DNA of 64,000 bases. Origin: Methylocystis sp. IM3 (lineage in GTDB: Bacteria > Pseudomonadota > Alphaproteobacteria > Rhizobiales > Beijerinckiaceae). The DNA lies in assembly GCF_038070105.1 (NCBI RefSeq), contig NZ_JBBPBZ010000002.1, forward strand, positions 2,772,501-2,836,500. Direction: 5' to 3'. The translations under genes and the position numbers were made by a program. A model generated the notes under the pieces. That model was not told the DNA's origin. It made no database searches and was given only the letters and a program-made list of their open reading frames with translations. Each line of letters starts with the position of its first letter. The first letter of the stretch is position 1. Shown piece by piece: positions 9,350 to 16,839 of the stretch.

Positions 9350-9574
9350 TTACTTGTGTTTTAGCCGGACGCCGGGCCCTCCCCCGTTCGCTTCGATGAA
9401 TTCCACCCCGGCCGTCTCGAGGGCGGCGCGGATCGCGGCCACAGTGCGGGGCTTCAACTCTTCGCCGGCTTCGAGGCGCGAGATCGTATTCGGCGCGACC
9501 TGTGCCAACTGGGCGAGCTCTCGGATTCCAAGGCCAGTAGCGACCCTGGCCATTTTGCACTGAATCGCATTCAT
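9350..9574 (-). CDS. XRE-family helix-turn-helix repressor
   Basis: A 74-residue protein with a Cro/CI-type helix-turn-helix at residues 12-40 (LGIRELAQLAQVAPNTISRLEAG), as in short phage and element repressors. The C-terminus (AALETAGVEFIEANGGGPGVRL) is the common tail of this XRE subfamily. It is the only minus-strand gene in the element and is divergent from the rightward small-gene operon, the classic layout of a repressor facing the promoter it controls. See the GCTA-N5-TAGC sites for likely operators. Confidence 0.85.
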   Translation of the reverse strand: MNAIQCKMARVATGLGIRELAQLAQVAPNTISRLEAGEELKPRTVAAIRAALETAGVEFIEANGGGPGVRLKHK

Positions 9575-9599
9575 TTCGAAGCAATGAACCTATTTTGCG

Positions 9600-9633
9600 T
9601 TGACGTTTCAATTATCGCGCGCTAAAAAGTAGC
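9600..9633 (+). promoter_or_regulatory. Candidate rightward promoter with operator
   Basis: TTGACG at 9600-9605, a 17-base spacer and TAAAAA at 9623-9628 form a sigma-70-like promoter reading into the small-gene operon. The inverted repeat GCTA-AAAAG-TAGC at 9621-9633 covers the -10 box. A same-format site lies at the integrase promoter. Binding by the adjacent XRE repressor is an inference. Confidence 0.5.
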
Positions 9634-9703
9634 GTCGTTTCGATTTCATACCACACAACCAACGCGAAAACCACCATTTTCGCGAACGGGAAAGACTTGT
9701 CCA

Positions 9704-9832
9704 ATGCCATGGAAAACTGCCGCTACCCTTATCGCCCTCGCCCCCTTTGCGCCCCTCTGGCTGGCCTTCGGTGTCGCCGAAGCCCGCCGCGCGCTGGACG
9801 CCGTTCGCGTGAAAGGGGGCGACCGTGACTGA
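9704..9832 (+). CDS. Small membrane protein, 42 residues
   Basis: Starts MPWKTAATLIALAPFAPLW and has one hydrophobic segment (residues 6-24) followed by a basic tail. The stop overlaps the next gene's GTG start by eight bases, which supports translation. It resembles the tiny membrane proteins frequent in phage early operons. Function unknown. Confidence 0.5.
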   Translation: MPWKTAATLIALAPFAPLWLAFGVAEARRALDAVRVKGGDRD

Positions 9833-10058
9833 CCTTAAGCGACCGCTCATTGAGCGCTCTTTCATCATCGAAGAGCTCAAAACCGTGATGGCAAAACTGC
9901 GCGCGATGGAGCTCGCCCTTACGGGCCTGAAAAAGGCTCAGGCGCTGTCCGACACTGACATGAAGGCGTTGGAATTTATAGCCACCGCGGCTCATTGCGA
10001 TGTCGGCGAGCTCTGCCTGGCGCTCGAAAACGAACAGGACGGAGGGAGCAATGGCTGA
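9825..10058 (+). CDS. Hypothetical helical protein, 77 residues
   Basis: GTG start overlapping the previous gene. The sequence is largely amphipathic helix with heptad character (IIEELKTVMAKLRAMELALTGLKKAQ), so a small coiled coil is likely. It overlaps the next gene by eight bases. No family recognised; a member of the element's overlapping small-gene row. Confidence 0.55.
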   Translation: MTDLKRPLIERSFIIEELKTVMAKLRAMELALTGLKKAQALSDTDMKALEFIATAAHCDVGELCLALENEQDGGSNG

Positions 10059-10269
10059 GCCGCTCTCCACCCTCCAGATTGTCGACCATCTTGGGGACCT
10101 CGTCTCGCTCGCTCGCGCTTTGGAGATGGCAATCTCAGGCTCGGCGACCCTCGACCCCATGGAGAGCCGCGCTCTCAACAAGCTGGCCGAGACGCTCGTC
10201 GACGCCATCAAATCGCTGCACCGCTCCCTCGACGCGGAGCTTGAGACCGAGCGGGAGGGCCAGCAATGA
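10051..10269 (+). CDS. Hypothetical helical protein, 72 residues
   Basis: ATG at 10051 is preceded by GGAGGGAGCA, a strong ribosome-binding site, which decides the start over an upstream in-frame one. The protein is acidic and helical (HLGDLVSLARALEMAISG), similar in style to the preceding gene, and the two could be distant copies. Stop overlaps the next start (ATGA). Confidence 0.55.
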   Translation: MAEPLSTLQIVDHLGDLVSLARALEMAISGSATLDPMESRALNKLAETLVDAIKSLHRSLDAELETEREGQQ

Positions 10270-10607
10270 CCCGTCTCCTTCTGACAGAGCAACCAGCCCG
10301 CCGCGGCTTCCTGCGCTCCCTCGTTATGGCGCCCGCCGCCGCGCTGGCGACGCATCGGCTCATCCTGCCGAATAAGGACTCCCCGGAAGACCGCGCCCGG
10401 CGCGCATGGGCGGATTTCTCCGCAGCCATGCGGGAGATGACGGCCGACGCCAAGGGGTGGCGCATCAGCGGCGCGGGCGAAGTCAAGCCCTTCAGGGACC
10501 GCCCAGCCATGGCGTGGCTCAACGTCCATACGACTCACTATATCGCCGATCTCGATCCCCGGACGCCGCGCGGGATCATCGAAACGTGGCGTAGGTTTCC
10601 GCTATGA
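10266..10607 (+). CDS. Hypothetical protein with Tat-like N-terminus
   Basis: A 113-residue protein beginning with an ARRGFLRSLVMAPAAALA stretch: twin arginine, FLR and a short hydrophobic run as in Tat signals. An exported product would be unusual in a phage-like early operon, and the match may be chance. The remainder (AWADFSAAMREMTADAKGWRISG) is not recognised. Coupled by ATGA overlaps on both sides. Confidence 0.55.
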   Translation: MTRLLLTEQPARRGFLRSLVMAPAAALATHRLILPNKDSPEDRARRAWADFSAAMREMTADAKGWRISGAGEVKPFRDRPAMAWLNVHTTHYIADLDPRTPRGIIETWRRFPL

Positions 10608-10813
10608 CCGTCCACGCCCCTCCTTCGCGAACCTTCCTAGAAGTCCCGCGCAACACACGCCGCCGCATTGAGGCACTCGTCGAGACGCTGATCGGTCTGC
10701 TCGACCAGCTCGACGGCGACTGCGACTTTGAAGACGGCCACGACCTGGAATGGGACCCGGCAGAGGACGGGATCGCGGACCAGAACGGGGCGCGAGAGCA
10801 AGGCTGGACCTGA
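10604..10813 (+). CDS. Hypothetical acidic protein, 69 residues
   Basis: Last gene of the coupled small-gene row. Residues 15-40 form a helix (RNTRRRIEALVETLIGLLDQLDGD); the C-terminal half is strongly acidic (DCDFEDGHDLEWDPAEDGIAD). Proteins of this general type, with a helix and a DxEWDPAED-like tail, are common orphan genes of alphaproteobacterial prophages. No function can be assigned. Confidence 0.6.
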   Translation: MTVHAPPSRTFLEVPRNTRRRIEALVETLIGLLDQLDGDCDFEDGHDLEWDPAEDGIADQNGAREQGWT

Positions 10814-10860
10814 CATGGATGAAAAATGAAGCCGCAAGAAATTTTCAAATACATTGATAC

Positions 10861-10889
10861 TTGACTGACGGCCAACCATGTGTGATTGT
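10861..10889 (+). promoter_or_regulatory. Possible promoter of the unknown gene before portal
   Basis: TTGACT at 10861-10866 and, 17 bases on, GATTGT at 10884-10889. The -10 match is weak. If real, it gives the next gene its own transcription start. Confidence 0.3.
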
Positions 10890-10921
10890 TCGCCCATCAT
10901 ACCGGATTGGGAGAGACAGTC

Positions 10922-11644
10922 GTGATTTATGCGGAAGGCTTCACTGCATCGACGGGCGAGTTTGCAACTCTCACCGGCGCGAAATTCGACCGGGTTAACA
11001 AGTTCTCTGAGGCAGTCGCGAAGAAGAAAGCCGGAATCTTTATGAGCACTGAAGGCGGCAAGCGGCGGTGGCGTGCGAGCCAAACCATCGCCGCTGCGAT
11101 TGCCTTCGCGGCCGCTGACACGAATGGCGCCATTGGAGGCATGTCGGCAGGAGATGTTTTCATCACCTTGGACAGCTACGGGGAGCTGCCATTCGTCCTC
11201 GATGATGTGTTTTTGCCGTGGCCCGACACCAACAAGCTTTATTCCAAGGAGGAAATCGAGCAGCGCGAAGCGCCTAATCCGGATAATTATCTCGCACTCG
11301 TCAAAGACGAGGCAGTGAGACGGACAATCTATCAAGAGCGCCCGCAATTTTGGACCGATCGCGCCAGCGATCTCTACGTTGGCTTCTATTTCTACGGCTA
11401 CCGCAAGGAAACGCAGGCGCAAGAGCAATACGGCCCTGAGCCTCTTTACGGGAGCCTTGCGCGGATCATGGGCAAGATGCTGGCGCGTTCTGGCGACGGC
11501 GAAACATCGGTCGGCCAAATCTACCTCTTCAATGTGCACGACGCGCTCTCGCGCATTGTGAAACGCGCGCGCGAAAGCGGCATCTCTTTCCCGGCGCTTC
11601 GCGAACACTACGGTCGACCGGAACTGACTGCTGCGCAGGCCTAA
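10922..11644 (+). CDS. Unknown protein in the usual terminase position
   Basis: A 240-residue cytoplasmic-looking protein with no recognised family. I prefer the GTG at 10922, which follows GGGAGAGA, over a TTG at 10886. Visible features: a glycine- and alanine-rich stretch (IAAAIAFAAADTNGAIGG) near residue 60, an acidic LDDVFLPWPDTN segment and an aromatic FYFYGYRKETQ segment. There is no Walker A, so it is not a large terminase, and it does not look like gpW-type head-joining proteins. It sits between the small-gene row and the portal, with a gap and a possible own promoter before it, so it may be cargo rather than a structural gene. Confidence 0.6.
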   Translation: MIYAEGFTASTGEFATLTGAKFDRVNKFSEAVAKKKAGIFMSTEGGKRRWRASQTIAAAIAFAAADTNGAIGGMSAGDVFITLDSYGELPFVLDDVFLPWPDTNKLYSKEEIEQREAPNPDNYLALVKDEAVRRTIYQERPQFWTDRASDLYVGFYFYGYRKETQAQEQYGPEPLYGSLARIMGKMLARSGDGETSVGQIYLFNVHDALSRIVKRARESGISFPALREHYGRPELTAAQA

Positions 11645-11645
11645 C

Positions 11646-13148
11646 ATGTCGATCCAGCTCACACTTCTCGAGCGCGCCCTGCTCTCGATAGCGCCGACTC
11701 TCGCTATGCGGAGGATTCAAGCCCGCGTGGCGGCGAATGAATTCGTCCGCAATTACGATGGCGCGTCGCGCGATCGTCGTCTCGGCAACTGGCGCGCCTC
11801 CGCGACAGGACCCAACGCCGAGATTGGACGGCACGGTGAGCTTATCCGTTCTCGCGCTCGCGACCTGGCGCAGAATAATAAGGCGGTCGCAGCGGCCAAA
11901 TTGCAGTTTATGGGTAAGACGGTCGGAACCGGCATTACCCCGCGCGCCGTCCATCCCGGCGAGCCGACGCGGCAGGCGGCCGAGGATGCGTGGGCGCGCT
12001 TTGTCGATAGCTGCGACCCCGATGGGCAACAGGATTATTATGGCCTTCAATCGCTAACCGCCGGCTCGATGTTTATCGACGGCGAATGTCTGCAAATGTG
12101 GCTTCCCGATCACGACGGAAGCCCGAACGCACAAATCAAGGTCCTCGAGGCGGACATGCTGGATGACCGGCAGGTTGGGAATTTTCCTGGCCAGGGCCGG
12201 CGCGTTGTGGCCGGTATTGAATTCGACGCATGGAACCGTCGTGTCGCCTATGTGCTCCATCAGGCGCACCCCGGCGAGGCCGACGCCTTCGGGGTCGGGC
12301 TCAAAACGGAGCGTGTGCCGGCCGCGCTGATTGATCATTATTTTCACGTCGCGCGGCCTGGCCAGCTTCGTGGCGTGTCCTGGCTCGCGCCGTCGATCGT
12401 CGGCTTGCGTGGCTGCGACGATGTGAAAGAAGCGATCATCTGGCGCAAGCGGCTGGAGGCATGCCTAGGGCTGATTGTGCGCTCGCCCGAGACTATGGGC
12501 TCCGCCCCAATAGTCGGCCGGCAACGCACCGACAGTAAGGGTCGGGTCGAAGAGGAACTAGCGCCAGGAAAAATTATTCGCCTGGGTCCGGGCGAGGATG
12601 TGACGACGCTCGATCCGGCGCCGAGCGGCGACGCAATGGAATTCCTGCGCTCCGAGCTTTACGCATTCTGCGCGACCGTGGGTGTTTCCTATCACGAAAT
12701 CACGGGCGACGCGTCGCAGGCTAATTACTCATCCATGCGGGCGGCGAAGATCGCCGGCGATGTGCTCATTGACATGATTCAATGGCTCGTGTTTGCGCCC
12801 CGCATCAAGGCGGCTTGGCGGCGCGTGATGCAGCGCGAGTATGCGCTCACCGGGCGGCGAGAATTTCTGGCTGTGCGATGCGAACTCGCTATGCCCATTC
12901 GACCTTGGGTCGATCCGCTCAAGGATATCACGTCGAAAATCCTCGAGCTCCGCGCTGGTTTGCAATCCATGCCGGACGCGCTCGCTGAGCGTGGCGTCAG
13001 TTGGCAGAAGCAAATCGCCGAAATCGAGAAGTGGGTTGCCGCAACGGAAGCGGCTGGCCTCGTCTTCGATACGGACCCGAGCCAGGTCGACCGCACCGGC
13101 GCGATGCAGGCGTTGCAAGCAATAACGAACGTCGCCGGCAATAAATAG
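11646..13148 (+). CDS. Phage portal protein, lambda family
   Basis: Forms the dodecameric ring at the capsid vertex through which DNA is packaged. The 500-residue protein has the lambda-family N-terminus (NYDGASRDRRLGNWRASATGPN with RSRARDLAQNN shortly after), the family's middle HYFHVARPGQLRGVSWLAP segment and the C-terminal IRPWVDPLKDI region. Length is normal for the family. It follows the unknown gene by one base and precedes the protease-capsid fusion by ten. A portal without a terminase in the same element is the oddity. Confidence 0.9.
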   Translation: MSIQLTLLERALLSIAPTLAMRRIQARVAANEFVRNYDGASRDRRLGNWRASATGPNAEIGRHGELIRSRARDLAQNNKAVAAAKLQFMGKTVGTGITPRAVHPGEPTRQAAEDAWARFVDSCDPDGQQDYYGLQSLTAGSMFIDGECLQMWLPDHDGSPNAQIKVLEADMLDDRQVGNFPGQGRRVVAGIEFDAWNRRVAYVLHQAHPGEADAFGVGLKTERVPAALIDHYFHVARPGQLRGVSWLAPSIVGLRGCDDVKEAIIWRKRLEACLGLIVRSPETMGSAPIVGRQRTDSKGRVEEELAPGKIIRLGPGEDVTTLDPAPSGDAMEFLRSELYAFCATVGVSYHEITGDASQANYSSMRAAKIAGDVLIDMIQWLVFAPRIKAAWRRVMQREYALTGRREFLAVRCELAMPIRPWVDPLKDITSKILELRAGLQSMPDALAERGVSWQKQIAEIEKWVAATEAAGLVFDTDPSQVDRTGAMQALQAITNVAGNK

Positions 13149-13158
13149 GGATAGAGCG

Positions 13159-14991
13159 ATGGACTTGAACACCCGCCGCCAAACTTTCGCGGTTTCTTCT
13201 TACAACGCCGATACGCGAACATTTGAAGGGAACGCCGCTTCTAACGGTCCGATCGACCGCGGTTCGCACTTTGAGCAAATCGACTGGGCAGACGCTGATG
13301 TTTCGCGGGCGGCCCAGGGCGTTATGCCCCTCCTCGACAATCATAACGGCTCGACCCTGAAGGCGAAACTGGGGAACGTGCTCAGCCTCACGAAGGTTCA
13401 GGGTGGATTGCTCGGCAAATTCGAGCTCGCCGAGACGGATGAGGCGCGCGCCATTGCTTCCGAGATCGCCAGCGGTCGGGCGAGGGCGCTATCGGTCGGA
13501 TATACGGTCGAGCGATGGGAGCACGTCGGGGAACTCGACGGCAAGCCGGTCTTGCGCGGCGTGGGGCCCAAAGTTTTCGAAACGAGCATCGTTTCGATTC
13601 CCGCCGATCAGAATTGCGCAGTGAGGGGCGTGTTCCCTCGCATTCATCTCGAAAAGGAGAATAGAAGCATGCCTAATCCCAGCCCCGACACGACAAATGC
13701 CCCGCCGCCCACGCCGCCTGTTGGGATGGAAGCCACTCGCGCCTTCGAACTGCTCGAACGCGCAACGTTGCTCGGGCAGCGATCAATCGCCGAGCGAGAA
13801 ATTCGCGCCGGCAAGAGCGAGGACGAAGTAATGAACGCGGTGTGGGCCGGCGCCCGCGCTCAGGCGTCGGTCGAAGGCCAGCGCCTCCACTCCATCGGCG
13901 CGTCGGGCTCGCTTGTCCACCAGCACACGCGCGGGGACACTTTTGAAAATCCGGAGTTCGCGAGGGGCGCGGCCGAAGATGCGATGTTTGCGCGGCTGAC
14001 GAATACGAAGCCGGCGGAACGGGCGCTCCGGTTCATGAACGTCCAGCTCGCCGACTATGACGACGTGCTCGCTGAGATGCGCGGGGAGCGTCGTTCGAGG
14101 GCGTGGAAAAATGAGCAGCTCTCGACTCGTATGATGACAACGAGCGATCTGCCCAATCTGACGAAAAATGCCGGCGAGCGCGCCTTCCGGCATTTGATGA
14201 TGTCGATGGAGAGCGGCAGTTCGGCGATCGTCGCGCCTATGACGGTCGCCAATTTTCGCGAAGTCACCGAAATCCAGGCGTCGACTTTTCCCGAGCTCAA
14301 GAAGGTTGGCGAAGGCGGAGAGCTCCAATACGGATACATCGATGAGTCGGCCGAGAAGATCAAGATTGATTCGTTTGGCCGTATCGTGATGGCGTCGTAT
14401 CAGGCCATCGTCAATGATGATCTTGGGGGCTTACAGGCCAGCATTCGTGCGAGTGCCGTCTCGGCCTCAAATCTCAAAGCGACGACTACCATGACCGCGG
14501 TTGGCGCGACGATGAGCGACGGCCAGACGCTGTTTCATTCCAGTCACGCCAATCTCGCCGGTTCCGGTGCGGAACCCTCCGTGACAACAATTACGGAGGG
14601 CCGCAAAGCCATGCGGGTCCAAAAGGCGGTTGGCGGCGAAGCCATCCTGGGCCTAGCGCCGGCCATCATCCTCTGTGGCCCTTCGATGGAAACGAAGGCC
14701 GAAACTGTGATTGCGACGATCAACCCGACCGCGTCGGCCGACGTGAATGTCTTCAGCGGCAAATTACGCCTCGCCGTGGAGCCGCGGATCATCGGCAATG
14801 AATGGTATTTGTTTGCCGATCCGGCGGTCTACCCCTGCGTGAGGTTTGCTACGCTCGCGGGATTTGAGAGCCCGGTCTTCGAAGAGGACCGCGGATTTAA
14901 TCGGCTTGGCATGTCTTGGCGCGTCCACTGGCACATCGGCGCCAGCCCAGTTGATTTTCGCGGGTGCTGGAAAAACCCGGGCGCGGCTTAA
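13159..14991 (+). CDS. Prohead protease fused to Mu-gpT-like major capsid protein
   Basis: A 610-residue fusion. Residues 1-165 resemble HK97-type prohead proteases (RGSHFEQIDWADADV, then SVGYTVERWE and FETSIVSIPADQN). Residues 170 to the end resemble the Mu-like major head subunit gpT (NLTKNAGERAFRHLM, TLFHSSHANL, CGPSMETKAE). A proline-rich linker (PTPPVG) joins them. An internal in-frame ATG at 13669 follows AAAAGGAG at good spacing, so free capsid protein of 440 residues could be made from the same gene. Such protease-capsid fusions are known in alphaproteobacterial prophages. The gene ends the morphogenesis operon ahead of a strong terminator. Confidence 0.88.
   Translation: MDLNTRRQTFAVSSYNADTRTFEGNAASNGPIDRGSHFEQIDWADADVSRAAQGVMPLLDNHNGSTLKAKLGNVLSLTKVQGGLLGKFELAETDEARAIASEIASGRARALSVGYTVERWEHVGELDGKPVLRGVGPKVFETSIVSIPADQNCAVRGVFPRIHLEKENRSMPNPSPDTTNAPPPTPPVGMEATRAFELLERATLLGQRSIAEREIRAGKSEDEVMNAVWAGARAQASVEGQRLHSIGASGSLVHQHTRGDTFENPEFARGAAEDAMFARLTNTKPAERALRFMNVQLADYDDVLAEMRGERRSRAWKNEQLSTRMMTTSDLPNLTKNAGERAFRHLMMSMESGSSAIVAPMTVANFREVTEIQASTFPELKKVGEGGELQYGYIDESAEKIKIDSFGRIVMASYQAIVNDDLGGLQASIRASAVSASNLKATTTMTAVGATMSDGQTLFHSSHANLAGSGAEPSVTTITEGRKAMRVQKAVGGEAILGLAPAIILCGPSMETKAETVIATINPTASADVNVFSGKLRLAVEPRIIGNEWYLFADPAVYPCVRFATLAGFESPVFEEDRGFNRLGMSWRVHWHIGASPVDFRGCWKNPGAA
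13652..13671 (+). promoter_or_regulatory. Internal ribosome-binding site and nested start in the capsid gene
   Basis: AAAAGGAG at 13652-13659 and an in-frame ATG at 13669-13671, at the junction between protease and capsid parts. This would give a separate capsid protein from residue 171 onward. Confidence 0.5.
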
Positions 14992-15122
14992 TCACGAATT
15001 TTTGGGGCGTCTTCTGACGGTGAAACGGTAAGCCGAAAAACGGAAAACGGGATCCCGAGCCCCAAAAACCCGCTTCCACTCTGGGCGGAGCGAATCATCG
15101 GGTCAATCCCGTGCAGCCGTCG

Positions 15123-15165
15123 CTCCTGCGCCTTGGCTCTCAAGGCGCAGGAGTGTCCTATTTTT
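15123..15165 (+). terminator. Terminator after capsid gene
   Basis: A perfect 13-bp stem (15123-15135 with 15141-15153) closed by a five-base loop, followed by a T-rich tail ending TATTTTT. It separates the morphogenesis operon from the excisionase-integrase operon. Confidence 0.8.
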
Positions 15166-15210
15166 ACGTCGGCAGGACTAAATACGAGTAACTAGATATT
15201 TGATACAAAA

Positions 15211-15234
15211 TATAATGTGTGCTATCAGATAGCA
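15211..15234 (+). promoter_or_regulatory. Excisionase-integrase promoter with operator
   Basis: A perfect TATAAT at 15211-15216 with only a weak -35 region. Just downstream, TGCTATC-A-GATAGCA (15220-15234) is a perfect inverted repeat over the likely transcription start. Its core GCTA-N5-TAGC has the same form as the site at 9621-9633. Confidence 0.5.
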
Positions 15235-15263
15235 TCATACCTGTCTTAAAGACTGAAGACACG

Positions 15264-15551
15264 ATGGCCGGCGCAAAAACCCAATCGCCAAAATCCGACA
15301 AGGGGCGCAATGCTGTGCGTTCTCAGGGGCTTTTCCCTTCGGAAACGGAAATTGCGCGACGGCATTCGCAAACGCCGGCCGAGTGGGCCGCGAAAGCCGT
15401 CGTTTTGGAGCGTCAAGGCCTCCCGAGGGTCGATCCCATCATGGGCGGCCGGTTCTGGCCAGCCGTCGAAGCCTTCTGGCGCCGCCTCTATGGGCTCAAT
15501 AGCATCGAGCCGTCCCAGCCGGACGGAAAGGAAAATCTCGATGCGTTATGA
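15264..15551 (+). CDS. Excisionase-like / AlpA-like small DNA-binding protein
   Basis: A 95-residue protein starting MAGAKTQSPKSDKG. The C-terminal part, VLERQGLPRVDPIMGGRFWPAVEAFWRR, matches the winged-helix recognition pattern of the small proteins that sit directly before tyrosine integrases in alphaproteobacterial elements, where the G-R-x(2)-PAV-A-x-W motif is typical. Excision function is therefore likely but inferred. The start is uncertain because the ribosome-binding site is weak; an upstream in-frame start at 15219 would add 15 residues. It overlaps the integrase start by 11 bases. Confidence 0.65.
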   Translation: MAGAKTQSPKSDKGRNAVRSQGLFPSETEIARRHSQTPAEWAAKAVVLERQGLPRVDPIMGGRFWPAVEAFWRRLYGLNSIEPSQPDGKENLDAL

Positions 15552-16761
15552 TTTCCCCGGCCTCAAAAAGAGGCAGAACAAGAATGGCAAAATCCGCCTT
15601 TATTGGGTGGCGCGGACTGATGTGAGAACGGCAGGCTATCGGCCGGCAACGGTTCCTCTGCATTACGAGTGGGATGACGCCGCGCAGCATCCCCTGATTT
15701 CTACCGCCTGCATGAAACTGCAAGCGGAAATGCTCGAGTGGTTCGCGGGCCGGACTGATACGCGCCGGCCGTTCGACGGCACACTAGGCGCTCTCGTTCG
15801 CCGATACCAAACCGACGATGAAAGCCCGTATAAGCGTCTGAAATGGAACACTCAGCGCACATATGACCAGGTTTGCGAAATCATCGAGAATGCTTTCGGA
15901 GAACGCTCACTCGCCTGTCTCGGATTGAAAGATTTTAGGCGCTGGTATGACGCCGCGCGGCAGGCGAAAACGCCGGGCGGCCCGCAGCGGATTCGCAAGG
16001 CACACGGGATCATCACGATGATCCGTCGGCTCGTCTCTTATGGAGTCGCGGCTGAGCTCGCCCAGTGCAAGCGTCTTAAAGAAATCCTAGAAGTCGCCGA
16101 ATTCGAACAATCGCCCCGGCGGCGACAGAAATTGACGCTCGAGCACGTTGAAGCATTCCTGCCGGTGGCGATCGCGGGCGGCCGGCTATCCTTGGCGCTC
16201 GGAACCGCGCTGCAATTCGAGACGACGCTGCGCCAGCGCGACGTTATTGGCGAGTGGGTTCCAATCGCCGAAAGCGAGGACGCCTCGGGGATCATCCTGC
16301 GCGGCCGGCGCTGGGCCAATGGGCTGACCTGGGCGGACCTTTCGAAAGATTTGGAGCTCTACAAAGTCACGACCAAAACGGGCGCGGTAGCCGCACACGA
16401 TCTTCGCCTGTGTCCGCTGGTCATGCGCGTCCTCGCCATGGTCCCGCCTGAGCGGCGCGTTGGGCCGCTGATTATCGACGAAATCTCAAGCCGGCCCTAC
16501 GCCGAACACGCCTACGCGCGCGAGTGGCGCATCATCGCCGATGCGGCAGGGATCCCGCGGGGCGTGTGGAATATGGACGCGCGCGCTGGCGGCATTTCGG
16601 AAGGTGACGAGGCGGGAGCGGAGCTAGACGACCTCCGGTCGCTCGCGGCGCATTCGCTGGCCTCGACAACAGCCGGCTATGTGCGCGGCACGATTGGAAA
16701 GTCTCGGAAAGTCGCCAAGCTCAGGGCCGCGCATCGCGCGGAACGCAAGCCGAACGATTGA
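15541..16761 (+). CDS. Tyrosine site-specific integrase
   Basis: Integrates the element into tRNA-Gly. The 406-residue protein starts at an ATG with AAGGA ten bases before it. Catalytic residues can be traced: Arg in FETTLRQRDVIGEW, the second Arg in MDARAGGISE (box II, with Asp where His is common), His in LAAHSLASTT and the nucleophile Tyr in TAGYVRG. The N-terminal region carries a core-binding helical domain and arm-binding features (YDFPGLKKRQNKNGKIRLYW). It ends 80 bases from the tRNA, the normal place for an integrase using that tRNA as its target. Confidence 0.92.
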   Translation: MRYDFPGLKKRQNKNGKIRLYWVARTDVRTAGYRPATVPLHYEWDDAAQHPLISTACMKLQAEMLEWFAGRTDTRRPFDGTLGALVRRYQTDDESPYKRLKWNTQRTYDQVCEIIENAFGERSLACLGLKDFRRWYDAARQAKTPGGPQRIRKAHGIITMIRRLVSYGVAAELAQCKRLKEILEVAEFEQSPRRRQKLTLEHVEAFLPVAIAGGRLSLALGTALQFETTLRQRDVIGEWVPIAESEDASGIILRGRRWANGLTWADLSKDLELYKVTTKTGAVAAHDLRLCPLVMRVLAMVPPERRVGPLIIDEISSRPYAEHAYAREWRIIADAAGIPRGVWNMDARAGGISEGDEAGAELDDLRSLAAHSLASTTAGYVRGTIGKSRKVAKLRAAHRAERKPND

Positions 16762-16839
16762 TGGGGAACGCCTTGGGGAACGCGGGGAACGTTTAGATCA
16801 GCGGCAGGACGATACCAAGCTGAAATCCAAGAGAAAACT

